5,870 nt of DNA, taken from NCBI GenBank assembly GCA_018061585.1, contig JAGOTU010000057.1, positions 1-5,870 of the forward strand. Direction: 5' to 3'. Positions 1 through 5,023 of this stretch are shown one piece after another (position 1 is the stretch's first letter; every line of letters begins with the position of its first letter). Position numbers and translations under genes: made by a program. A model generated the notes under the pieces. The model ran no database searches. It was not told the DNA's origin and saw only the letters and a list, made by a program, of their open reading frames with translations. The DNA is from Minisyncoccota bacterium (lineage in GTDB: Bacteria > Patescibacteriota > Minisyncoccia > Phycocordibacterales > UBA2100).

Positions 1-94
1 TCCACCACATATTCAAGATCTTTCAATCCTGTGCATTTCCGCTTGCGGCGACGCTATTACTTGTTATTGTTCGTCCCGCTGCATGGTTTGTGCA

Positions 95-106
95 GTTCTG
101 CAGAAC
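95..106. promoter_or_regulatory. Perfect 12-bp palindrome in the leader of the first exported-protein gene
   Basis: GTTCTGCAGAAC is its own reverse complement. It lies immediately before the Shine-Dalgarno sequence of the gene starting at 125. With no loop it would form a poor RNA hairpin, so a binding site for a dimeric regulator is more natural than an RNA element. It does not match a regulator box I can name with confidence. I see no convincing -35/-10 pair in bases 1-94, so its position relative to the promoter is unknown. Chance occurrence is possible. Confidence 0.3.
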
Positions 107-124
107 CGAAAGAGGATCTTTACA

Positions 125-535
125 ATGAAACGCATCACGTTGCTTCTCGCAGCGGCTGCCGCTGCGATCTCGTTTTCCATGCCCGTCGCCGCCGAAGAGC
201 TCGATACTCCGCGCATGACGCGCCAGGCACGCGCCACCAGCGGCGTGAGCTGGGTCGCGCTCGCTGCGAGCCCGCAGGGTCGCGTCTTCCGCTCCGACAT
301 GGCCGGCTCCGAAGAAGCGGCTCGCGGCCTCGCGATGAACGAATGCGAGCGCAAGACCGCGCGAACCTGCGACACGACGATCAGTGTTCCCTGGGATTGG
401 GACGTGCACGTCGTGAAGTGCGCCGGTCCGAGGGTCTTCATGGGCGCCTCTGCCGAGGGCAATGCCCGCGGCTACGCCTTCTGGAAGGCGCAGAATGCCG
501 GCTACGGCGGCTGTTCGACCATCGCGACCTATTGA
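125..535 (+). CDS. Small exported four-cysteine protein, DUF4189-like
   Basis: The product is a 136-residue predicted exported protein of unknown function. Residues 1-23 form a classic signal peptide: MKR, then an Ala/Leu-rich core, then VAA as a probable signal peptidase I site before Glu24. The mature part has WVALAASPQG near 43-52, an Ala/Glu-rich helix with SEEAARGLAMNEC at 62-74, and cysteines at 74, 82, 99 and 130 that could form two disulfides. The pattern of a short strand, a helix ending in Cys, and a second Cys-containing strand resembles the DUF4189 group of secreted proteins, recalled rather than searched. The start at 125 is preferred over the in-frame ATG at 83 because it gives an intact signal peptide and has AGAGGA (111-116) 8 bases upstream. 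It ends at TGA just before a strong terminator, so it is a single-gene unit. Similar proteins I recall are alphaproteobacterial, which would be unusual in a CPR-like genome. The assignment is moderate and the gene itself is convincing. Confidence 0.85.
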   Translation: MKRITLLLAAAAAAISFSMPVAAEELDTPRMTRQARATSGVSWVALAASPQGRVFRSDMAGSEEAARGLAMNECERKTARTCDTTISVPWDWDVHVVKCAGPRVFMGASAEGNARGYAFWKAQNAGYGGCSTIATY

Positions 536-558
536 TCTATCGGCATCGTTCGAGAACG

Positions 559-591
559 CGCGCCGCAGGAAATTCCTGCGGCGCGTTTTTT
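559..591 (+). terminator. Intrinsic terminator after the DUF4189-like gene
   Basis: CGCGCCGCAGG (559-569) pairs perfectly with 575-585 around the loop AAATT, giving an 11-bp GC-rich stem. Six T residues follow (586-591). It lies 23 bases after the TGA and separates this gene from the next one. Confidence 0.92.
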
Positions 592-625
592 ATTTCTCAT
601 AAATGTGGTCCTATATATTTTGCTC

Positions 626-653
626 TTGATACCCTCTGTAACGGCGGTATCAT
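626..653 (+). promoter_or_regulatory. Sigma70-type promoter for the six-cysteine protein gene, with overlapping inverted repeat
   Basis: TTGATA (626-631, one mismatch to TTGACA) and TATCAT (648-653, one mismatch to TATAAT) are separated by 16 bases. The predicted start near 660 would give a leader of roughly 48 bases. An inverted repeat, GATACC (628-633) and GGTATC (646-651), spans the interval from the -35 to the -10 element and could be an operator. It could also follow by chance from the similar hexamers. Confidence 0.55.
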
Positions 654-707
654 GCGGCACGCCTCTCATGCATCACGCACAGAGGAACTGATCTTTGGAG
701 TTTTCAA

Positions 708-1091
708 ATGAAATTGGGTAAGAGAATATTGTTCGCTTTGGCCCTCTTCTTTGCCGCGATCTCGGGACCCTCTCCCGCGTTCGCCGATGAGGCGGAGATC
801 AAGATCCAGTCGAACGCCGAATACAAGGTCCACCTCAAATTCTTTTCGAAAAGCTATAGCCGTGTTTGGCCTGCGCCGCCGAACGTGTGGGTGCTGGACG
901 ACTATTCGACGAAGACCTTCAGCCTCGCCTGCGCCAGCGGCGAAAGGATCTGTTACGGCGCCTGGGAAGTGGGCGGAACGGGATACTGGGGCGTCGGTCG
1001 AAATGGTACAAGCGGATGCGCCGCGTGCTGCATCACATGCGGTGCAGGTCCGTACAAGACCATGGTTTTGGATGAGGCCGACGGGGACTGA
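708..1091 (+). CDS. Small exported six-cysteine protein with a CxxCCxxC cluster
   Basis: The product is a 127-residue predicted exported protein of unknown function. The signal peptide runs from MKLGKR through a Leu/Phe/Ala core to AFA, with cleavage expected after Ala26. The mature protein has about 100 residues. It carries a strand-rich segment (YKVHLKFFSKSYSRVWP, 39-55), a VLDDYS motif (62-67), GERICYGAWEVGG (78-90) and YWGVGRNG (93-100). Cysteines are at 75, 82, 104, 107, 108 and 111, and the last four make CAACCITC, a CxxCCxxC arrangement. The body resembles short secreted hypothetical proteins I recall from alphaproteobacteria, but I know no assigned function. The cysteines could form disulfides or hold a metal. 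TGGAG (696-700) lies 7 bases before the ATG, and this start gives a complete signal peptide. The gene has its own promoter and terminator. Confidence 0.87.
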   Translation: MKLGKRILFALALFFAAISGPSPAFADEAEIKIQSNAEYKVHLKFFSKSYSRVWPAPPNVWVLDDYSTKTFSLACASGERICYGAWEVGGTGYWGVGRNGTSGCAACCITCGAGPYKTMVLDEADGD

Positions 1092-1114
1092 TCTCGATCG
1101 ATATCGACGCAACA

Positions 1115-1150
1115 AATACGCCACAGATGTTCTGTGGCGTATTCCTTTTT
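1115..1150 (+). terminator. Intrinsic terminator after the six-cysteine protein gene
   Basis: AATACGCCACAGA (1115-1127) pairs perfectly with 1131-1143, giving a 13-bp stem with the three-base loop TGT. CC and five T residues follow (1146-1150). The hairpin starts 23 bases after the stop codon. The opposite strand has no good T-run, so it is probably one-directional. Confidence 0.92.
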
Positions 1151-1169
1151 GTCGAACGTCTTCTTGTGT

Positions 1170-1175
1170 TAGGAT
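1170..1175 (+). promoter_or_regulatory. Candidate -10 element for the M15-like peptidase gene
   Basis: TAGGAT followed by AGGCG sits 33 bases before the ATG at 1209. The arrangement resembles the TATARTnGSC pattern before murA, purN and purF in this window. The -35 is poor: TTGTCG (1149-1154) would need a 15-base spacer and overlaps the preceding terminator's T-run. A promoter is expected somewhere in 1151-1185 because a strong terminator lies just upstream. Confidence 0.35.
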
Positions 1176-1208
1176 AGGCGCCGTTCAAACTGCTCATTGA
1201 GGTGCTCT

Positions 1209-2123
1209 ATGATTCGATTCGTTCTGATCGCGGTCGCGCTTTGCGTTGCCACGCCCGCAGGCAGTCGCGCCGGGGACGGGGTCATCTCTTCGGCGTTCGA
1301 TGTAGCATCAAGACAATACGCCATCGAGCGCGGGATTCCCGCACGACTTGTAGCTCAAGGGTCACAGACAACCACCGTGGCTCTCGAGGAGGCGCCGACG
1401 TCTCGATGGGATCCGACATGGGGCTCGTACCCCACATTCGTTGCAGATGTTCTGTACACGCTCGGGGACTCGAATGCCGAATACGTCGGACAAGGGCGGG
1501 TGCGCGTTACGTATGGACCCCGCAAAGTCCTTGTCGACACCCTGCAGCGTTTCAGTGCAGAGCTCGAAAATCGGGGACTGCATTTGCAGCTTCACATGCT
1601 CAGTCGAGACCTTTCGTCCAACGGCAATGTTCGAGGTGACGCCAACAGCGACCATCTCATCGGGCTTGCCGCAGACGGACGGGTCGTTGTGGCGACGTGC
1701 GGGAAAGGAGTGATGTGCGATGCGCGAAATCATCTTGCGCAGAATCCGCTTGAAGTCCAGCTTCGCATTATCCTTGCAGCAACTGCAGCCGGGGCGCAGC
1801 AGATCAACATGTACGGAGCATTCCAGAGTGGTCAGGGTCAGTGGATACACATCGGGGTAAGTCCGTTCCGAAACGGCGGCCCCGGTGAATTGCTCGGCTC
1901 TGCGCGCGCAGATGGTACAAGGCGCATCGGATACGGCAGTGCCCAAAAAGGGTCTGTCGGCGCGCTGTCACCGCAGGCGAGGGGATACGTCGGTTCTGAC
2001 GGTACTCGGATGGAGGTAGCATTCCGAAAACTGCTTCACAATGCGCCGCCCCTCGGATACGAGGCGATCTACAATGCCATTCGCGACCGCAATCTCGATT
2101 GGATCGGTGACGTAATGGATTAG
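1209..2123 (+). CDS. Exported M15-family-like zinc peptidase (putative D,D-carboxypeptidase/endopeptidase)
   Basis: The product is a 304-residue exported protein. The signal peptide is MIRFVLIAVALCVA through SRA, with cleavage expected near residue 21. Residues 147-156 read SDHLIGLAAD, fitting the SxHxxGxAxD zinc signature of M15 peptidases (VanX, VanY, M15A, phage endolysins), with His149 and Asp156 seven residues apart. QWIH at 211-214 supplies the likely third ligand, His214. The ligand spacing (7 and 58) is close to what I recall for VanX. These enzymes hydrolyse D-Ala-D-Ala or peptidoglycan cross-links, so action in the envelope is inferred. The residue three before the last His, Glu in VanX and Ply500, is Gln211 here. 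Cys164 and Cys170 lie between the ligands and may be disulfide-bonded. I do not recognise the N-terminal (22-140) or C-terminal (220-304) parts. The ATG at 1209 has GAGG (1199-1202) 6 bases upstream and is preferred over the in-frame TTG at 1197, which overlaps that site. The gene is transcribed alone. Confidence 0.8.
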   Translation: MIRFVLIAVALCVATPAGSRAGDGVISSAFDVASRQYAIERGIPARLVAQGSQTTTVALEEAPTSRWDPTWGSYPTFVADVLYTLGDSNAEYVGQGRVRVTYGPRKVLVDTLQRFSAELENRGLHLQLHMLSRDLSSNGNVRGDANSDHLIGLAADGRVVVATCGKGVMCDARNHLAQNPLEVQLRIILAATAAGAQQINMYGAFQSGQGQWIHIGVSPFRNGGPGELLGSARADGTRRIGYGSAQKGSVGALSPQARGYVGSDGTRMEVAFRKLLHNAPPLGYEAIYNAIRDRNLDWIGDVMD

Positions 2124-2153
2124 GCGCGGCCATATCGTGAGACCGGCACGAAC

Positions 2154-2190
2154 AGGGCCGCAAGCACCACGCTTGCGGCCCTATTTTCTT
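2154..2190 (+). terminator. Intrinsic terminator after the M15-like peptidase gene
   Basis: AGGGCCGCAAGC (2154-2165) pairs perfectly with 2171-2182 around the loop ACCAC, a 12-bp stem. ATTTTCTT (2183-2190) follows. It begins 30 bases after the TAG and insulates the murA operon from the upstream gene. Confidence 0.9.
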
Positions 2191-2237
2191 ACCCATTCGG
2201 TATCTATCATTTGTCTCGTAAAACCGCGCTAAAAACG

Positions 2238-2243
2238 TATAAT
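2238..2243 (+). promoter_or_regulatory. -10 element of the murA operon, predicting a leaderless transcript
   Basis: This is a perfect TATAAT. Its end lies six bases before the murA ATG (2250), so transcription would start at or within a base or two of the start codon. There is no good -35 at 16-18 bases; TTGTCT (2211-2216) is 21 bases away. A second weak -10-like hexamer, TATCAT (2205-2210), could give a leader of about 33 bases. Confidence 0.5.
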
Positions 2244-2249
2244 GGGCGG

Positions 2250-3557
2250 ATGAATTACAGGGTGCACGGCGGGAAGGTCCTATCGGGCACCGTACAGACC
2301 AATATCTCCAAGAATGCAGCTGTTGCGATGCTTGCTGCAACGCTTCTCAATAAAGGAGAGACGGTCCTCAAGCGCATGCCGCGCATCGAAGAAGTGAAGC
2401 GTCTCATCGAGGTCATGGAATCCATCGGTGTCACTATCGTCTGGGATGCGAGCGGGGATATGCGCATTACGCCTCCTGTGCAGATCGACCTCGCTCATAT
2501 CAATCACGAGGCAGCGTCGCGTACGCGCTCTATTGCTATGTTCATCGCGCCGCTCGCACACTTGTTCAAGTCGTTCGACCTGCCGGCACCGAAGGGCTGC
2601 AATCTTGGCAAACGAAGTCTCGGTGCGCATATCGATGCGCTCGCGCAGCTTGGTATCGAAGTCACCGGCAACGAAGAGACCCATTCGTATCACGTAGAAG
2701 TTCGTGATCTGAAACCCGCAGAGATAATCATGTTCGAAGCGTCGGACACCGGTACAGAAAACGTATTGATGGCAGCAGCAAAAGTGCCCGGTGTGTCGAC
2801 CATTAAATTCGCGAGCGCGAATTACATGGTGCAGGATCTCTGCGTATTCCTGCAGCACTGCGGGGTCAAGGTAGATGGCATCGGGACCGCGACACTCGTG
2901 GTGCACGGACTTTCTGAAATTAATGCCGAAATACACGGACACCCGAGCGAGGACCCGATCGAATCGATGTTCTTCGTGGCGCTTGCCGCAACGACCAAGT
3001 CACAGCTCACGATCACACGATGCCCGATCGACTTTCTGGAGCTCGAGATGTATACGCTCAAGCAAATGGGCCTCAAATACGAATTCGGCGAACGCTACGC
3101 ATCAGAGAACGGGCACACGGTCTTGCGGGACATCACGGTGTATCCGTCCGAACTTGTTGCCGCTCCCGAAAAAATTCATGCGCGTCCGTATCCGGGCATC
3201 AACATGGATAATTTACCGTTCTTCGTACCCGTTGCCACACAGGCAAAGGGGCACACGCTCATTCACGACTGGGTCTATGACGGTCGCGCGCACTACTATT
3301 TGGAAATGAATCATCTGGGGGCGAACATCGAACTGCTCGACCAACATCGCGCGGTCGTGAAGGGTCCGACAAAACTCCATCCTGCGCACATCGAAGCTCC
3401 GCCCGCGCTCCGTCCCGCAACGCTTATTCTGATCGGCATGCTCGCAGCAGAAGGCGAATCCATGCTCTATAACGTGTATCCGATCAATCGTGGCTACGAG
3501 AATCTGCACGAACGATTGCGCGCACTCGGTGCTGATATCGAGGCAATTGAAGTATAA
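2250..3557 (+). CDS. murA: MurA-family UDP-N-acetylglucosamine 1-carboxyvinyltransferase, divergent form
   Basis: MurA transfers enolpyruvate from PEP to UDP-GlcNAc in the cytoplasm, the first committed step of peptidoglycan synthesis. The 435-residue protein has normal family length and the double inverse alpha/beta fold signature. By alignment from memory with E. coli MurA, the key residues are present: Lys21-Asn22 in SKNAAV (E. coli K22/N23), Arg93 (R91), Cys117 in KGCNLGKR (the fosfomycin-target C115), Arg122 (R120), Asp320 in NMDNLPFF (D305) and Arg414 in INRGYENL (R397). It is divergent: ANYMVQDL (190-197) stands where typical MurA has REPEIVDL, and SEDPIES (233-239) and HDWVYDGRA (339-347) are lineage-like motifs. 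I recall similar sequences as second MurA copies in actinobacteria, so UDP-GlcNAc as the true substrate is likely but not certain. The ATG at 2250 matches the family N terminus (MNYRVHGG); the upstream in-frame TTG at 2211 adds 13 unrelated residues. There is no Shine-Dalgarno sequence at usual spacing, consistent with leaderless initiation. It is the first gene of a three-gene operon. Confidence 0.92.
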   Translation: MNYRVHGGKVLSGTVQTNISKNAAVAMLAATLLNKGETVLKRMPRIEEVKRLIEVMESIGVTIVWDASGDMRITPPVQIDLAHINHEAASRTRSIAMFIAPLAHLFKSFDLPAPKGCNLGKRSLGAHIDALAQLGIEVTGNEETHSYHVEVRDLKPAEIIMFEASDTGTENVLMAAAKVPGVSTIKFASANYMVQDLCVFLQHCGVKVDGIGTATLVVHGLSEINAEIHGHPSEDPIESMFFVALAATTKSQLTITRCPIDFLELEMYTLKQMGLKYEFGERYASENGHTVLRDITVYPSELVAAPEKIHARPYPGINMDNLPFFVPVATQAKGHTLIHDWVYDGRAHYYLEMNHLGANIELLDQHRAVVKGPTKLHPAHIEAPPALRPATLILIGMLAAEGESMLYNVYPINRGYENLHERLRALGADIEAIEV

Positions 3558-3561
3558 ATAT

Positions 3562-3900
3562 ATGGCTCTGGAAGACCTCTGGAAGAAAAGCAGAGCAGAC
3601 AGGATAACGGATCCGGCGATCCAGGCGGAGTTGGACGCGGAGAAAACGCGTGTTTTTGAATCACTCGGCAAGCTCGGAAATCAGGCGAAAGAAACTACGA
3701 GTGCGATCATATACAACTCGGTGGTACGGCCTCACGTAAAAATTAAGACAGGTAAAAAGACATGGGAGCACAATCCCGCCAAACAAGTTTCTGACGGTGC
3801 CGTGGATTCAACCGTTCAGACAGTCGTGCTTGTGGGGCGTGTGCTCATGAGTGCCGGGCGGGTCGCAAAATACGGAGTGCGCAAAGCGCTCGCGATTTAA
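3562..3900 (+). CDS. Basic 112-residue protein of unknown function, murA operon
   Basis: I do not recognise this protein. It has no signal peptide. By residue count it has 19 Lys/Arg and 12 Asp/Glu, about +7 net. Residues 1-45 are charged and likely helical. The middle (50-75) is rich in Lys, with VRPHVKIKTGKKTWEHNP. The end (84-112) is a mostly hydrophobic stretch, TVQTVVLVGRVLMSAG, followed by basic residues. That stretch is interrupted by Arg93, so it looks more like an amphipathic or surface-associated helix than a clean membrane span. The ATG lies 4 bases after the murA stop. No proper Shine-Dalgarno sequence precedes it; the nearest GAGG is 18 bases away, so translational coupling to murA is likely. 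An in-frame ATG at 3490 lies inside murA and would add 24 residues encoded by murA sequence, so it is not preferred. It abuts the next gene with a 1-base gap. Confidence 0.78.
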   Translation: MALEDLWKKSRADRITDPAIQAELDAEKTRVFESLGKLGNQAKETTSAIIYNSVVRPHVKIKTGKKTWEHNPAKQVSDGAVDSTVQTVVLVGRVLMSAGRVAKYGVRKALAI

Positions 3901-3901
3901 T

Positions 3902-4174
3902 ATGGATACAGAACAGAATGCCATCAATGCGGCGGTAGAAGAAGCGATCCTCATGAACGCGGATGCGTTCATTGCTGCGGACGCTTCTATTGATCTGATC
4001 ATGGCATGGGCCGAACAGGAATTGTCCGAGCGTGAGCATGCCATTACTGACGCCGGTGGCGGTGTAGAGGAGTTCAAGAAAGCTGCGGCAGAAATAGAGG
4101 CAGAGGTCGCGAAACGTCTCCATGCGCTCGAGCTTGAGACGCGGCAGAAATTTCCCGAGACTCCGGAAGTGTAG
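3902..4174 (+). CDS. Acidic 90-residue helical protein of unknown function, murA operon
   Basis: I do not recognise this protein. It has 21 Asp/Glu and 7 Lys/Arg, about -14 net. The composition is Ala/Glu/Leu/Ile-rich and almost entirely helix-forming, apart from a Gly-rich turn (DAGGGVEE, 50-57) and the Pro-containing end. Residues 54-82 look like a short coiled coil, and no signal peptide or membrane segment is visible. The two likely helices (1-48 and 55-82) around the Gly turn suggest a helical hairpin. The ATG is 1 base after the preceding TAA and has no Shine-Dalgarno sequence, so it is probably made by re-initiation after the basic protein. The tight spacing and opposite charge suggest the two proteins may bind each other; this is inference only. 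No hairpin terminator follows before the purN promoter, so read-through into purN is possible. Confidence 0.75.
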   Translation: MDTEQNAINAAVEEAILMNADAFIAADASIDLIMAWAEQELSEREHAITDAGGGVEEFKKAAAEIEAEVAKRLHALELETRQKFPETPEV

Positions 4175-4203
4175 TTGTGCCGGCACGACGCACTGGCTAT
4201 AGT
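4175..4203 (+). promoter_or_regulatory. purN promoter with a palindrome over the -35
   Basis: TTGTGC (4175-4180) and TATAGT (4198-4203) are 17 bases apart. Transcription would begin near 4210, leaving a 20-base leader with AAAGGA (4218-4223) as ribosome binding site. GTGCCGGCAC (4177-4186) is a perfect 10-bp palindrome overlapping the -35 and would be well placed as a repressor site, though chance is possible. Confidence 0.6.
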
Positions 4204-4229
4204 GGCGTTCGGAAACGAAAGGACCGACC

Positions 4230-4895
4230 ATGACCGAAGAGATCATTGTATTGGCGTCAGGCTCCATAACAGGCGGCGGATCCGGATTCGAAAAACTTGT
4301 CGAGCACTTCAACTTCGGCGATAGACCCGCGCGGGTCGTGGGCGTCGTCAGTAATGTGCTCGGCGGCGGTGTTGAGAGTCGGGCAACGAGACTCGGCATT
4401 CCGTTCATGCACCTCCCGAACGCGGAGTGCACCGTCGAGGGCTACCGTAGGATCGCCCCGTATTTTGGCGTATCGAATCCGTGGTACGCATGCTCCGGAT
4501 GGCTCCGCCTTGTATTGGGATTGCCCTACGGGCGCGGATTCAATATCCATCCTGCGCTGTTGTGCCTGCTCAAGGGCCGCTTCGGCGGACCGGGTAAGTA
4601 CGGGCATTTCGTGCACGAGGACGTGAAGCGGGCGTTCGATGAAGGACTTATTGATCACTCCGGATTCACGATGCACTTTCTCGGAGACGAATACGACAGG
4701 GGCCGCGCGTTCGCGGAATACTGGGTCAAGATCCACCATCATATGAGTGCCGACGATATCGGTGCTGCGGTAAATGCCGAGGAACACAGGCTTCAGCCGA
4801 TGCTCACCGAGCTTGTGGTGACTCGGCAGATCCGTCTCGAAGGCGACCGCCTGATCGTGCCCAAGGATTACGAATACCTCCCGTTCTCGTCATAA
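4230..4895 (+). CDS. purN: Phosphoribosylglycinamide formyltransferase (PurN type)
   Basis: PurN transfers a formyl group from 10-formyltetrahydrofolate to glycinamide ribonucleotide, the third step of de novo purine synthesis, in the cytosol. The 221-residue protein has the formyltransferase order: an N-terminal strand and Gly-rich loop (IVLASGSITGGGSGFEKL, 6-23), SNVLGGGVESRA (41-52), SGWLRLV (89-95), the catalytic NIHP motif (Asn105, His107) and HFLGDEYDRG (149-158), where Asp156 matches E. coli Asp144. Asn, His and Asp are the family's catalytic triad. Compared with E. coli PurN, the Gly-rich loop is longer, and NIHPSLLP is NIHPALLC followed by a longer GRFGGPGKYGH loop. This form matches what I recall from CPR genomes. 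The start has AAAGGA 6 bases upstream. Other formyltransferases (methionyl-tRNA, sugar) are less likely given the neighbouring purF and single-domain length. Confidence 0.9.
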   Translation: MTEEIIVLASGSITGGGSGFEKLVEHFNFGDRPARVVGVVSNVLGGGVESRATRLGIPFMHLPNAECTVEGYRRIAPYFGVSNPWYACSGWLRLVLGLPYGRGFNIHPALLCLLKGRFGGPGKYGHFVHEDVKRAFDEGLIDHSGFTMHFLGDEYDRGRAFAEYWVKIHHHMSADDIGAAVNAEEHRLQPMLTELVVTRQIRLEGDRLIVPKDYEYLPFSS

Positions 4896-4906
4896 TGCTC
4901 CCATTG

Positions 4907-4942
4907 CCCCTCACCGCACTCTGTGGTGAGGGGATCCGTTTT
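4907..4942 (+). terminator. Probable intrinsic terminator after purN
   Basis: CCCCTCACC (4907-4915) pairs perfectly with GGTGAGGGG (4925-4933), a 9-bp stem around a 9-base loop. The T-run is short and displaced: ATCCG, then TTTT (4939-4942). Termination may be partial, leaving some transcription into purF. Confidence 0.7.
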
Positions 4943-4966
4943 ATGGCGCTCATACGGCTTTTTATC

Positions 4967-4972
4967 TATAGT
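4967..4972 (+). promoter_or_regulatory. Candidate -10 element for purF
   Basis: TATAGT is the same hexamer as in the purN promoter, in the shared context CTATAGTnGC. The predicted start near 4979 would give a leader of about 45 bases. No good -35 is visible 16-18 bases upstream (TGGCGC at 4944-4949), so the promoter is weak, activator-dependent or misassigned. Confidence 0.4.
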
Positions 4973-5023
4973 CGCAATAGGACAACCGAGGATCATTGAT
5001 ACAACCAGAACTGGGGAACATGA

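Noticed and set aside
83..124. Upstream in-frame ATG for the first gene
   Set aside because: It would place 14 residues before the signal peptide, lacks a Shine-Dalgarno sequence, and overlaps the palindrome and the real ribosome binding site.
533..660. Reading UGA as glycine (Gracilibacteria-type code)
   Set aside because: The extension would read through a perfect terminator hairpin and a promoter-like region. TGA stops at both 533 and 1089 are followed at once by terminators.
31..711. Long open frame on the + strand over the first exported-protein gene
   Set aside because: It is very Arg-rich, runs through a strong terminator and has no Shine-Dalgarno sequence. It is a GC-driven shadow of the gene at 125-535.
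1154..1186. GAACG and CGTTC half-sites around the candidate -10 of the M15-like gene
   Set aside because: The arms are only five bases long and 23 bases apart; this is too weak to separate from chance.
1362..1946. Minus-strand open frame inside the M15-like gene
   Set aside because: It is antisense to a gene with a signal peptide, zinc motif, Shine-Dalgarno sequence and terminator, and its product shows no family features.
2211..2249. TTG start giving a longer MurA
   Set aside because: The extra 13 residues lie outside the family alignment and would be encoded across the TATAAT promoter element.
3553..3558. TATAAA as a promoter for the basic small protein
   Set aside because: Transcription from it would begin after the ATG at 3562, there is no -35, and the sequence includes the murA stop codon.
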